Shown: piece by piece, positions 28,709 through 39,400 of the stretch
Layout: the number at the start of each line of letters is the position of its first letter
How positions within the stretch are numbered: the first letter of the stretch is position 1
From: Actinomycetes bacterium
GTDB taxonomy: Bacteria > Actinomycetota > Actinomycetes > Actinomycetales > Cellulomonadaceae
Direction: 5' to 3'
Length of the DNA: 64,000 nucleotides
Assembly (NCBI GenBank): GCA_021793675.1
Contig: JAJYSG010000002.1
Span: forward strand, 1 to 64,000
Notes under the pieces: generated by a model
Databases searched by the model: none
What the model was told of the DNA's origin: nothing
Seen by the model: only the letters and a program-made list of their open reading frames with translations
Made by a program: the position numbers and the translations under genes

Positions 28709-30031
28709 TCAGCGCCCGCGTTCCTGCCGGCCGGGACGTGACGACCGGTGGCGTGCCCACGCCTCGGCCAGCGGCGGTGCGACGACCCCGGTGGCGACAC
28801 GCGTACGGGCCCGTGTGACGATGACGCCGGCCAGCGCGACGACGAGCGGCACGAACACCAGCGCCAGGGCCGCGCGGTAGTCGGAGAGCGTGGGTGTGCC
28901 GCCGTGCGACCGGTGGTCGAGCACGATGCCGACCGCGAGCATGACGAGCACCCCGGACACGAAGCCGCCCATGTTCGCGATGCCCTGCGCCGAGCCGGTC
29001 CGGTGCGGCGGGTTGGAGGTGGCGGCGAAGTCCAGCCCGATGAGGGACGCCGGGCCGCCGACCGAGATGAGCGCCAGGAACGCCGCGAGCTGCCACACCG
29101 GCCGCGGCGTCGTGGGCAGCAGCACGACGAGCCAGCCGAGGCTGGTGCCGGCGGCCACCGCGAGCACGGCCCACGAGCGGCGCACCGGGTGTCGCGCCGT
29201 GTACTCACCGATGACGGGTCCCATGACGACGCCGACCAGGACGTTGATGGTCAGCAGCCCGCCCGCCAGGCCGGGGGTCAGGCCCTCGCCCTGCACCAGG
29301 AACGGCACGCCCCACATGAGGACGACGACGTTGCCGCTGACCCCGCCGATCATGTGCGTCCAGAATCCCAGCCAGGTGCCCGGGTGGCGCACCGTGGCGG
29401 CGAGCCCCGCGAACGGGCCGGGTCCGGCGGGCTGCGCGGCGCCGTCGGGGCGGTCCTTCACCCCGAGCCGGACGACGACGGTGGCGACGACCCCCACCGC
29501 GACGAGCGACGAGAACGCCCACGTCCAGCCCCACCGATGGAGCACGAACGTGAAGGGCACCGCCGTGATGATCTGCCCGAGCTGGCCCGCGATGCCGGTC
29601 AGCTGGCTCAGCAGCGGCACCCTGCGACGGTCGAACCATGTGGCGACCAGGCGCAGCGCGGACACGAAGATCGCCGCGTCACCGCTGCCGATGAGCACCC
29701 GCGCGGCCAGGGCGACGCCGACGTTCGGCGCGAACGTCATGACGAGCTGGCCGACCGCCATCGTCGCCGAGCCGATGGTCAGCGTCCGCCGGGGACCCCA
29801 GCGGTCCACCGCCATGCCGACCGGAAGCTGCATGAGGGCGTAGGTGGCGAGCTGGATGACGACGAACAGCGACAGCACCGTCGCGTCGACGTGGAAGCGG
29901 CCGGCAGCCACCAGGCCGGCGACCCCGAACGACGAGCGGTGCACCACCGCTGCGATGTAGGCGACCAGCCCGGCGCCCCAGACGATCCAGGGTGTCGCGC
30001 GTCGATGTGCGTCGACCGTCGCCCCGCCCAC
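28709..30031 (-). CDS. MFS transporter
   Basis: 12-TM-like; GMAVDRWGPRRTLTIG MFS loop motif. Confidence 0.9.
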   Translation of the reverse strand: MGGATVDAHRRATPWIVWGAGLVAYIAAVVHRSSFGVAGLVAAGRFHVDATVLSLFVVIQLATYALMQLPVGMAVDRWGPRRTLTIGSATMAVGQLVMTFAPNVGVALAARVLIGSGDAAIFVSALRLVATWFDRRRVPLLSQLTGIAGQLGQIITAVPFTFVLHRWGWTWAFSSLVAVGVVATVVVRLGVKDRPDGAAQPAGPGPFAGLAATVRHPGTWLGFWTHMIGGVSGNVVVLMWGVPFLVQGEGLTPGLAGGLLTINVLVGVVMGPVIGEYTARHPVRRSWAVLAVAAGTSLGWLVVLLPTTPRPVWQLAAFLALISVGGPASLIGLDFAATSNPPHRTGSAQGIANMGGFVSGVLVMLAVGIVLDHRSHGGTPTLSDYRAALALVFVPLVVALAGVIVTRARTRVATGVVAPPLAEAWARHRSSRPGRQERGR

Positions 30032-30163
30032 GTCCGCCCCTCGTCGCGCCCGCGCCCGCGCACGGTCCGGGAGGATCTTACGAGCCCGGCGCCGCGTCCC
30101 CGGCGCCGCCGTCCGGCCCGGCGCACGACGACGGCCCGGCGGTCGCCGTCCCGCCGAGGCGGG

Positions 30164-30817
30164 CTACGCCGGGCGCGGCCTGGTGCGGCGGGTGAGGGCG
30201 AGCACCACGCGCACGATCGTGTCGCGGACCGTCACCGGGTCGTACGTCTGGGTGCCGTGCAGGATCGCGGAGCGCACGGCGTCGTCGTACACGGCGCCGA
30301 GCAGCCGGATCGCGAGCGCGGGCTCCACCGTCCACTCCCGGCCCGCCTGCCGCAGCGTGCGTTCGAGGACGGGGACGAGCGCGTCGTCGTACTCCTCGCG
30401 GTGCTCGAGGTAGGTGCTGGCGAACGCGGGGTCGCGCAGTGCGTGCAGCTGGAACTCCGAGGCGATGACGGTCCAGGCGTGGTCGTCGAACGGTCCGACG
30501 AGGAAGTCCAGGACGAGTCCGGCGATCGCGTCGGCGTCCAGGTCGACGTTCTCCAGGCGGGGCCGCAGCGCGGTGAACTTCTCCTCGACCGCCGCCAACC
30601 GGGCCGCGTCCTCGCGTTCCATGAGCGCGACGAAGAGCTCTTCCTTCGTCGTGAAGTTCGAGTAGAAGGCGCCGCGCGTGAAGCCGGCGCGCTCGACGAT
30701 CTGCTCGACGGTGGAGGCGTGGACGCCCTGCTCGGCGAACACCTCGAAGGCGGCGTCGAGGAGACGCTCGCGCGTGGCGTGCCGGCGCGTCGTCGCCGGA
30801 GCGGTCATCTCGGCCAC
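30164..30817 (-). CDS. TetR-family transcriptional regulator
   Basis: RERLLDAAFEVFAEQGVHASTVEQIVERAGFTRGAFYSNFTTKEELF. Confidence 0.95.
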   Translation of the reverse strand: MAEMTAPATTRRHATRERLLDAAFEVFAEQGVHASTVEQIVERAGFTRGAFYSNFTTKEELFVALMEREDAARLAAVEEKFTALRPRLENVDLDADAIAGLVLDFLVGPFDDHAWTVIASEFQLHALRDPAFASTYLEHREEYDDALVPVLERTLRQAGREWTVEPALAIRLLGAVYDDAVRSAILHGTQTYDPVTVRDTIVRVVLALTRRTRPRPA

Positions 30818-30862
30818 GGGGCACCCCTTCCCTGGGAGCCGGCTGAGTTGGTGATGCCTCAG

Positions 30863-30905
30863 CGTATCGAATACGTTGGTGTATCGGATACGTCGGCGTA
30901 TCGAA
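30863..30905. promoter_or_regulatory. Putative TetR operator array
   Basis: CGTATCGAATACG-N5-GTATCGGATACG-N4-CGTATCGAA between divergent tetR and the MMPL gene. Confidence 0.75.
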
Positions 30906-30938
30906 CCCTCAGGTTGCCCGCTGCGAGTCTGGAGCCTC

Positions 30939-33698
30939 GTGTCCTCTCTCCTCTACCGGCTCGGGCACTGGGCCTTCCGGGCCCGGCGCCTCGTGCTCGC
31001 GCTGTGGATCGCCGTGCTCATGCTGGCCGGCGGCTCGGCAGCCCTCTTCTACCAGGGCACCAACGATGCGTTCCGGCTGCCCGGGACCGAGTCCGGTGCC
31101 GCGCTCGACCAGCTCAACCAGACGTTCCCGCAGATGAGCGGCTCGAGCGCCCAGCTCGTCATCGTCGCTCCGGCGGGCGGCTCCGTCACCGAACCCGCCA
31201 TCAAGGGGCCCATCACGGCGGCCGTGAAGGCGGCCGCGGCGGTGCCGGGCGTCGCCGCGGTCACCGACCCGTTCGGCGGCCAGGTGTCGGGCGCGGTGTC
31301 CGCCGACGGCACTGCCGCGCTCGTGACGATCCAGGTGAGCACGCAGGCCACCGACGCGTCCCCGGCGCTGAAGAACGGCCTCATCGCGGTGGAGACCACG
31401 CTCAAGGCGGCACTTCCCACGGGATCCACCGCGGCCCTCGGCGGCGACCTCTACACCATCCAGGTGCCCGGGATGGGCGCCACCGAGGCGGTGGGACTGG
31501 TGGTCGCCATCGTCGTGCTGCTGGTGACGTTCGGGTCGTTCATCGCCGCCGGGATGCCCCTGGTCACGGCGCTCCTCGGCGTCGGGGTCTCGACCGCGCT
31601 CATCTACGCCTCGACCGGGCTGGTCTCCGTCAACTCCACCACCCCGATGCTGGCGATCATGCTCGGCCTGGCCGTCGGGCTGGACTACACGCTCTTCGTC
31701 GTCAACCGGCACCGGGCGCAGCTCGCCACCGGGATGGCCGCCGAGGAGTCGGCGGCCCGGGCGCTGGCCACCGCCGGCTCGGCCGTCGTGTTCGCCGGCC
31801 TGACCGTGATGATCGCGCTCGCGGGGCTATTCGTCGCCAACATCCCGTTCCTCACCACGATGGGCGTCGCAGCGGCCGGCGCCGTCGGGATCGCCGTGCT
31901 CATCGCCCTCACGCTGACGCCCGCGCTGCTCGGGTTCGCCGGCGAACGGCTGCGGCCGCGCCGCCGCGCCGCGTCGCAGCAGCGCACGACGAGCCCCGGT
32001 GAGCCGGAGGTCGGGCTGGACGGCGGCGTCGTCACCGGCAACCGGTTCTTCCGTGCCTGGATCGCCGCCGTCACCAAGGTGCCCGCACTGACGATCGTGC
32101 TCGTCGTCGGGCTCGTCGCGCTGCTCGCCTGGCCGGCGACCGGGCTGCGGCTCGCCCTGCCGGACGCCGGCAGCCAGCCGGCGGGCTCGCGGTCCCGGGT
32201 GACCTACGACCTCGTCGCCCAGCACTTCGGGCCCGGCCACAACGGCCCGCTGCTGGTCACCGGCACCATCGTCGGCTCCACCGACCCGCTCGGCCTGATG
32301 GCCGACCTCAAGGCCGAGATCGCCAAGCTCCCCGGCGTCGCGTCCGTGCCGCTGGCCACACCGAACCAGGACGCCACGGTCGGCATCCTCCAGGTGATCC
32401 CGCAGGGCGGCCCCGACTCCCAGCAGACGGCCGACCTGGTGCGCGAGCTGCGCAGCCTGGAACCGCACTTCAAGGCGCAGTACGGCGTGGACCTGGCGGT
32501 CACGGGCATGACCGCGGCGCAGATCGACGTCTCCAGCCGGCTGGGCGGCGCCCTCATCCCGTTCGGCCTGCTCGTCGTCGGTCTGTCGTTCCTGCTGCTC
32601 ACCATGGTGTTCCGGTCGCTGTGGGTGCCGCTCAAGGCGACCCTCGGCTACGTCTTCTCGGTGCTCGCGGCGTTCGGGGTGGTCGCGATGGTGTTCGAGC
32701 GCGGCTGGGGCGCCGGCCTGCTCGGCGTGGACCGCACCGGGCCGGTCATCAGCTTCCTGCCGATCATCCTCATGGGCGTCGTGTTCGGGCTGGCGATGGA
32801 CTACGAGGTGTTCCTCGTCTCGCGGATGCGCGAGGACTACGTGCACCGCGGCGACGCCCGGCAGGCGGTGCGCACCGGGTTCCTCGCCTCGGGCAAGGTG
32901 GTGACTGCGGCGGCCGTCATCATGGTCGCGGTCTTCGCCTCGTTCATCCCCGAGGGGTCGATCTACATCAAGCCGATCGCGCTCGGGCTGGCGTCCGGGG
33001 TGTTCATCGACGCGTTCGTCGTGCGGATGACGCTCGTGCCGGCCGTGCTCCAGCTGCTGGGGGAGCGTGCGTGGCACTTCCCGCGGTTCCTCGAGCGTGC
33101 GCTGCCCCGGTTCGACGTCGAGGGCGAGGGCCTGGCGACCGAGCTGCGGCTGGCCGACTGGCCCGAACCGGGCTGCACCGACGCGATCGTCGGCGCCGGC
33201 CTGCGGCTGGACGCGCCCGACGGCACGCCGCTGTTCCGCGACGTCGACGTCCGGGTGCCCACGGGGGGCGTGCTCGTGGTCGCCGGGCCGCACCGCAGCG
33301 GACGCACCGCGCTGCTGCTCACGCTGTCCGGCCGGGCGCACGCGGACGCCGGCATCCTCAAGGTCGCCGGGTTCGTCGCCCCGGTGCGCGACCCCGACAT
33401 CCGGCGGCGCGTCGCGGTCGCCTCCCTGACCCACCGGAACGACCCGGCCGCCGAGCTGCGTGAGGCGTTCGCGGCGCGCGCACCGATCGTGGTGGTCGAC
33501 GACCTCGACGCGGTGAGCGACCCGGTGCTGCGTGCCGAGGTGCGCGACGAGCTGCGCTCGGCCTGGCGGCGGGCGCACGACGAGAGCCGCGACCTGACGC
33601 TCGTCGCCTCCTGCCTGGATCCCGCGGCGCTCGACCCGCTGCTGCCCGCCGGTCCGTCCGTGACGACCCTCGACCTCGCCCCTCTGGAGGTGGCGTGA
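30939..33698 (+). CDS. MMPL/RND transporter with C-terminal degenerate ABC-ATPase-like domain
   Basis: MMPL motifs (GLDYTLFVVNRHR, MDYEVFLVSRMREDY); C-terminal VVAGPHRSGRTALLLTLSG (Walker-A-like, K replaced by R) and APIVVVDDLDAV (Walker-B-like). Confidence 0.88.
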   Translation: MSSLLYRLGHWAFRARRLVLALWIAVLMLAGGSAALFYQGTNDAFRLPGTESGAALDQLNQTFPQMSGSSAQLVIVAPAGGSVTEPAIKGPITAAVKAAAAVPGVAAVTDPFGGQVSGAVSADGTAALVTIQVSTQATDASPALKNGLIAVETTLKAALPTGSTAALGGDLYTIQVPGMGATEAVGLVVAIVVLLVTFGSFIAAGMPLVTALLGVGVSTALIYASTGLVSVNSTTPMLAIMLGLAVGLDYTLFVVNRHRAQLATGMAAEESAARALATAGSAVVFAGLTVMIALAGLFVANIPFLTTMGVAAAGAVGIAVLIALTLTPALLGFAGERLRPRRRAASQQRTTSPGEPEVGLDGGVVTGNRFFRAWIAAVTKVPALTIVLVVGLVALLAWPATGLRLALPDAGSQPAGSRSRVTYDLVAQHFGPGHNGPLLVTGTIVGSTDPLGLMADLKAEIAKLPGVASVPLATPNQDATVGILQVIPQGGPDSQQTADLVRELRSLEPHFKAQYGVDLAVTGMTAAQIDVSSRLGGALIPFGLLVVGLSFLLLTMVFRSLWVPLKATLGYVFSVLAAFGVVAMVFERGWGAGLLGVDRTGPVISFLPIILMGVVFGLAMDYEVFLVSRMREDYVHRGDARQAVRTGFLASGKVVTAAAVIMVAVFASFIPEGSIYIKPIALGLASGVFIDAFVVRMTLVPAVLQLLGERAWHFPRFLERALPRFDVEGEGLATELRLADWPEPGCTDAIVGAGLRLDAPDGTPLFRDVDVRVPTGGVLVVAGPHRSGRTALLLTLSGRAHADAGILKVAGFVAPVRDPDIRRRVAVASLTHRNDPAAELREAFAARAPIVVVDDLDAVSDPVLRAEVRDELRSAWRRAHDESRDLTLVASCLDPAALDPLLPAGPSVTTLDLAPLEVA

Positions 33699-36025
33699 TG
33701 TCCGACTTCCTCTCTGCCGTGCTGCACCCGGCACGTGCCCGCACCTCCGGCCGGGCCGGATGGGTGAGCGTGGTGGGCCTGGTCCTCGTCCCGCTGCTCG
33801 TCGGCGGCCTGCTGGTGTGGGCGCTGTGGCGTCCCGACCAGCGGCTCTCCCGGATCGAGGCGGCCGTGGTCAACCTCGACCAGCCGGTGACGGTGAACGG
33901 GCAGACGGTGCCGCTCGGGCGGCAGCTCGCGGCGGGGCTCGTCACGTCGTCGGGCGCGCTGACCGCGGGCTCGGCCGGCACCTCGGGGGCGTCCGGCGTC
34001 TCGTCGTCCTCGGCGGCAGCCGTGAGCGCACCTCCGGCCCCGGCGGCCACCTCGACCGCGGCGGCCTCGCCGGCCGCGGCGAACGTGTCCGGGCACAGCT
34101 CCACGACGAACTTCACGTGGGTGGTGACGAGCGCCTCGGACGCCGCTGCCGGCCTGGCGGACGGCCGGTACGCGACCGTCGTGACGATCCCCGCCGGGTT
34201 CTCCGCGGCCGCGACGTCCGTCGGCACGGATCCGGCGACCGCGCACCAGGCGACGATCGACATCGCGACCTCCCCCCGGTCCCGGCCGGTGGACGGCGCC
34301 GTGGCACAGGCGGTGACCTCGACCGCGGTGCGCGTGCTGTCGTCGCAGCTGACGACCACCTACCTGCAGAACGTCTTCGTCGGCTTCGACACGCTGCACG
34401 GCAGCCTGCAGCAGGCCGCCACCGGCGCGTCGCAGCTGGCCAGCGGTGCGTCCGGGGTGTCGAGCGGCGCGACCTCGCTGTCCGGGGGTGCGTCGCAGCT
34501 CGCGTCCGGCCTGGGGCAGCTCGCCGGCGGCGCGTCGTCGGCCTCCTCGGGGGCGACGGCGCTGTCCTCCGGCGTGACGCGGCTCGCCGCGGGTGCCTCG
34601 ACGCTCGCCACCGGGCTGGACCAGCTCGCGGCCGGTGCCTCGTCGGCGGCCCGGCAGGCCCAGGCCGGCGTGCCCGGGGCCCAGCAGCTGGCCTCCGGGT
34701 TGGACGGTCTCGCGGCCGGTGTCAACGGGACCGGCGGCCTGGCCCAGGGCACGTCGCAGCTCGCGGCCGGCTCCGCCGGCCTGCAGCAGGGGCTGGCCGG
34801 GTTCCGCCAGACGGTGACGGAGCTCGCCCAGCACTGCGCGGCCGCGGTGCCCGGCGCGTGCGCCGAGCTCGAGGCGTACGTCGACGCCAAGGCGACGCCC
34901 ACCACGCCCAGCGCGACGACCCCGCCGAACCTCGCCTACCTCGACGGCGTCGCCGCCCAGGTGGCGGTCGGCGCGGCGAGCCTCGACCAGGCGATGAACC
35001 AGGGCGTCGGCACCACGCCCGCCATCGCGTCCGGCGTCACGGCGCTGGCGGCGGGGGGCCGCCAGCTGGCGGACGGCGTCGCGGCGTCCGCCACCGGGCT
35101 GCAGCAGCTCGCCGGGGCGGTGCAGCAGTCCGCCGCCGGTGCGCAGCAGCTCGCGTCCGGCGCCCAGCAGTCCGCGTCCGGAGCGTCGTCGCTGGCCTCC
35201 GGCGTCGCGTCGCTGGCCACCGGCGCCCGGCAGTCCTCGGACGGTGCCGCGTCGCTCGCCTCGGGTGCGTCGTCGTTGGCCTCGGGGGCCGGCAGCCTCG
35301 GCGGCGGCGCCAGCAGCCTCGCCAGCGGCCTGGGCACCGCGGCGGGCAAGGTGCCGGGCTACTCCACCAGCCAGGCGGACAACCTCGCCCAGGTGGTGGC
35401 GAACCCCGTGGTGACCGGCGGCGCCGCCACGACGGACCTGTTCGGGGGCGGTAGCGTCCCGTTCTTCCTCGTCGTGGCCCTGTGGCTCGGCGGGCTGGCA
35501 ACGTTCGTGGTGCTCGGCGCGACCGCGCCCCGCGTCGTCGGTTCGACGCGGTCCTCGCTGCGGCTGGCGCTGACGTCCTTCGCGCCGGGCGCGCTCGTCG
35601 GCGCCGTCCAAGGGCTCGCGCTCACGGCGGTGATGGCCGGCGCGCTCAGCCTGTCGCCGGGCGGCTGGGTGGCGTTCGCGGTGGTGTCCGCGCTGGCCGG
35701 GGTGGCGTTCGCGGCCGTCAACCAGGGGCTCGTCGCGGCGTTCGGCGGTGCCGGACGGTTCGTGTCGGTCGTCGTCGGCGTGGTCGGGCTGGCGACGGCC
35801 GTGGTGTCGACCGTGCCGCGACTGCTCGACGCCGTGGCCGGCGTGCTGCCGATCACGCCCGCCCGTGACGCGCTGCAGGGCGTGGTGACGGGTGGAGGTA
35901 CCGGCGGCCCGGTGGCTCTGCTCGTCGTGTGGGCCGTCGTCGGGATCGCGCTGACCACCGCGGCGATCGGTCGCCGCCGCGTGGTCCCGGCGGGCCGGCT
36001 CGCCCGGTGGGTGCGCGCGGCCTGA
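33698..36025 (+). CDS. YhgE/Pip-domain membrane protein (ABC-2 permease-like)
   Basis: N-terminal TM with AVVNLDQPVTVNGQTVPLG; long LASGASGLSSGA heptad-like repeats; C-terminal TM block; start overlaps MMPL stop. Confidence 0.9.
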   Translation: MSDFLSAVLHPARARTSGRAGWVSVVGLVLVPLLVGGLLVWALWRPDQRLSRIEAAVVNLDQPVTVNGQTVPLGRQLAAGLVTSSGALTAGSAGTSGASGVSSSSAAAVSAPPAPAATSTAAASPAAANVSGHSSTTNFTWVVTSASDAAAGLADGRYATVVTIPAGFSAAATSVGTDPATAHQATIDIATSPRSRPVDGAVAQAVTSTAVRVLSSQLTTTYLQNVFVGFDTLHGSLQQAATGASQLASGASGVSSGATSLSGGASQLASGLGQLAGGASSASSGATALSSGVTRLAAGASTLATGLDQLAAGASSAARQAQAGVPGAQQLASGLDGLAAGVNGTGGLAQGTSQLAAGSAGLQQGLAGFRQTVTELAQHCAAAVPGACAELEAYVDAKATPTTPSATTPPNLAYLDGVAAQVAVGAASLDQAMNQGVGTTPAIASGVTALAAGGRQLADGVAASATGLQQLAGAVQQSAAGAQQLASGAQQSASGASSLASGVASLATGARQSSDGAASLASGASSLASGAGSLGGGASSLASGLGTAAGKVPGYSTSQADNLAQVVANPVVTGGAATTDLFGGGSVPFFLVVALWLGGLATFVVLGATAPRVVGSTRSSLRLALTSFAPGALVGAVQGLALTAVMAGALSLSPGGWVAFAVVSALAGVAFAAVNQGLVAAFGGAGRFVSVVVGVVGLATAVVSTVPRLLDAVAGVLPITPARDALQGVVTGGGTGGPVALLVVWAVVGIALTTAAIGRRRVVPAGRLARWVRAA

Positions 36026-36351
36026 CGGAGCCGCGTTGCCCGCGGGGTCTCGGCGGGTGGGTCGCCCGCTGGTGCGCGCGGCCTGACGGGCCGGCCTTTC
36101 CCCACGGGCGTCCGCCGCGAGGGACAGCGCCGTCGTCCCTGCGACTCCCGGCCTCCCGGCGGCCCCGGAGTCGGCCCGGAGCCATCCTCGGAGGTGCCAT
36201 GCGCCTGCCGTGCGCCTGCCGTGCGCGGCGCCGTCCCGCAACCGACATGCCCTCTTGCTGGACGTTTGACCAACAGGGGTCGCGGGGCGCAGACTCTCCA
36301 CCGACGGTGCGCATCGCCTGCCCCCTGCGCGGTGCGCACCGTCTTCACGTC

Positions 36352-36388
36352 CGGATGAGGGGCGGGCCCGGCGCCCGCCCCTCATCCG
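36352..36388. terminator. Perfect 16-bp stem, 5-nt loop hairpin
   Basis: CGGATGAGGGGCGGGC-CCGGC-GCCCGCCCCTCATCCG. Confidence 0.75.
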
Positions 36389-36473
36389 TGTCCGGGAGCC
36401 GTCCGGTTGTCGGTTCACGCGGCGTCGGCGTGCCACCGCAGGGCCGCGCAGCCCCCGGGCTACCGTGCCAGGC

Positions 36474-39400
36474 GTGACCGCTCCTGCCTCCGCCGCGGGT
36501 GCGGGGGCCGAGACGCCGGTCCCCGTCACCGCATCCGACCACGAGATCCCGCAGGTCGTCCTCGTCGACCCGCCCAGCCCCGACGAGCTCGTCGAGGGGA
36601 TGGTCGCCACCTGGCGGGCCGGCCTCGTCGAGGCCGCCGGCGCCTCGACGCTGGCCGACGTCGACGAGCTGGGCGACGCGGTGCTGGACCTGTCGGCCGC
36701 CCACCCGTCCGGGCTCGCGCAGCTTTTCGCCGGGCGCCCGACGCGGCTGTCCAGCCTCGTCCGGGAGGTCGCCGCGCTCGGTGCGGCACGGCGTCGGGCG
36801 CGCCAGGTGGCGGCGCGCGCCACGGTCTACACGCAGCAGTTCGGCATCGCGCCGACGTCTCTGGCGATCGGCATCGCCACGTGGGTCGAGCGCACCGTGC
36901 CGGACGTCGCGACCGACGACGTGGCGGCCCTCGCGAGCGCGACGAAGGGCGGCGCGGCCAAGGGCGGCGCAGGCAAGGCGGGCCGGGCGCCCGCCGGGCC
37001 GGCCACGGACGACCTGCCGGAACCGCGCGTCGTGCACGCGCCGGTGCTGCTGCGTCCGGTGACGCTGCGCGCCCGTGGTGCGGCGGAGGCGGACTACGAG
37101 CTCGCGCTCGAGCCGACGATCGAGGTCAACCCGGTGCTGGCGCGGGCGCTGCGCGCGCGTGGTGCGCTGCTCGACCCGGGCGCGGTCGCGCGTGCCACGT
37201 TCACCGACACGGGCTTCGACCCGAACGGTGCGCTGGCGCGGCTCGCCTCGCTCGGGTGGGCGGTGCTCGAGGACTTCCAGCTCACGGAACGTGTCGTGGT
37301 CGGCACGTTCGTCCACCCGGGCCAGGTCATCGTCGACGATCTCGACGCCCTGGCGGGCGCCGTCGGCCGCCACGAGGTGCTGGCCGCGCTCGCCGGCGTC
37401 GACGAGGCCCGCGACCGGCTCAGCCGGCCGCTGCCGAAGCCGCAGGCCGGGGACCGCGACCCCCAGCTCGACCGCGGGCTGGGCGACCTCGACCCGGCGC
37501 AGCAGCACCTGCTCGAGGTCGTCGCGACCGGCGCGCACGTGTTCGTCGACGCCCCCGCGGGCACCGACGTCACCGGCACGCTGGCCGCGCTCGTCGCGGA
37601 CGCCGCTGCCGCCGGACGCACCGTGCTCTACGTGCCGGGGCACCGCCGGGCCGCCGTCGCGCTCGGTGAGCGCCTGGAGCGCCTCGGCGCGGGCGACCTG
37701 CTGCTCGACGTCGCCCCGGAGGCCGGCTGGCGATCGGCCGCCACGCGTCGGCTGCTCGCCGCGATGACGCTCGAGCCGCCCGTCGTCGACGACCGCTCGG
37801 TGAGCGAGCTGCAACGCGCCCTCGTCGCGCACCGGGAGGCCCTGCGCGGCTACGTGCGCGGCCTGCACACGCCCCGCCAGCCGTGGAACGTCTCGGCCTA
37901 CGACGCCCTCCAGGAGCTCGCCCGGCTGACGTCGACCCGTCCGACGCCGCGCACCACCGTGCGCCTGGACCCGGACGTCGCGCGCGTGCTGGACGGCCCT
38001 GCTCGCGCGAAGGCCGCGGCGGACCTGCTGCGCGCCGGCGAGCTCGGCGCGTACTCGCTGCGCCCGAGCGACACCCCGTGGTACGGCGCCGAGCTGCGCA
38101 CCGCCGCCGACGCGGCGACCGCGCTCGCCCGCATCGACCGGCTGCTGGCCGTGCTGCCCGAGGTCATGGCGCGCGCCGAGGCGGCGGTCGCGGACGTCGG
38201 GCTCACCGTGCCGACGACCATCGCCGGCTGGGCCGCCCAGATGGTGCTCATCGACGAGGTGCGCGCCTCGCTCGACCTGTTCCAGCCGCTCGTCTTCGAG
38301 CGCACCGCGGCGGACCTGGTCGCCGCCACGGCCAGCAAGGCGTGGCGGGCGCAGCGTGGCATCGAGATGGGTCGGTTGGTGCGCCGGCGGCTGCGCAAGC
38401 AGGCGCGGGACATGGTGCGGCCCGGCCGTCCCGTGGCCGACCTGCACACCGCGCTGCTGGACGTGCAGCGCCGCCGCGAGCTGTGGCAGGAGCACTGCCC
38501 GGGCGGTGGCTGGCCGCGCCTGCCCGACGGCCTCGAGGTCATGGAGGCCGACTTCCTGGCGGTACGCACCGACCTCGACGCGCTCGACGAGGTGCTCGCG
38601 ACGACGCCGGAGGGGTCGGGCCTCGCCGCGCTCCCGACGGCCGACCTGCTCGACCGGCTCACCCGGCTGCGGGCCGGCGCCGGGGCGCTGGACACCCTGC
38701 CGAACCGCACGGCGCTCGTGCGTCACCTGCGGGGGGCGGGCCTCGGCGCGCTGGTCGACGACCTGGCGGAGCGGCACGTGCCGCCCGCCATGGCCGCCGC
38801 GGAGCTCGACCTCGCGTGGTGGAGCACGGTGTTCGAGCAGATCCTCGCGCTCGACCCCGCGCTGGCGGGGTACGACGGCGCCACCCTCGACGCGCTGTCG
38901 ACCAGGTACGCGCAGCTCGACCGTGCGCACGTCGCCGGGCTCGTCGGGCCGGTGCGCAGCGCGACGATCAAGGCGATGGGCTCGACGATGCGTCAGCAGC
39001 GGGAGCAGGCCGAGGGCCTGTTCAGCGAGCTCATCGAGGAGCGGGTGACGTCGCTGCGCGACGTGATGGCCCGCTACCCGGACGTCGCGCGGCGGCTGCG
39101 CCCGGTCGTCGCGGCGAGCCCCATGCTCGTGCCGCAGGTGCTGCCCGCGGCCCGCACGGTGGACCTCGTCGTGCTCGACGCCGCCACGCGGACGCCCGTC
39201 GAGGTCGTCGTGCCGGCGATCGCCCGTGGGCGTCAGGTGGTCGTCGTCGGCGACGCGCGCTGCGCGTCCGGCAGTGCCGTGCGCGAGCTCGCGGAGGTGC
39301 TGCCGCACGTCGAGCTGCATGCCGACGCCAGCCGGCGGGATCCCTGGCTCACCGCGTTCCTCGTCGCTCATGGCTACGCCGGTGCGCTCCGCCCGACGCC

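Noticed and set aside
28748-32002. Plus-strand ORF of 1084 aa
   Set aside because: Spans antisense MFS, antisense TetR and an out-of-frame part of the MMPL gene; composition is spurious
33698-36025. LASGASGL-type repeats as an unusual repeat protein
   Set aside because: Heptad-like repeats are normal for the YhgE/Pip family extracytoplasmic region
32963-36823. Minus-strand ORF of 1286 aa
   Set aside because: Antisense to the MMPL tail and the YhgE/Pip gene; repeats only mirror the coding repeats
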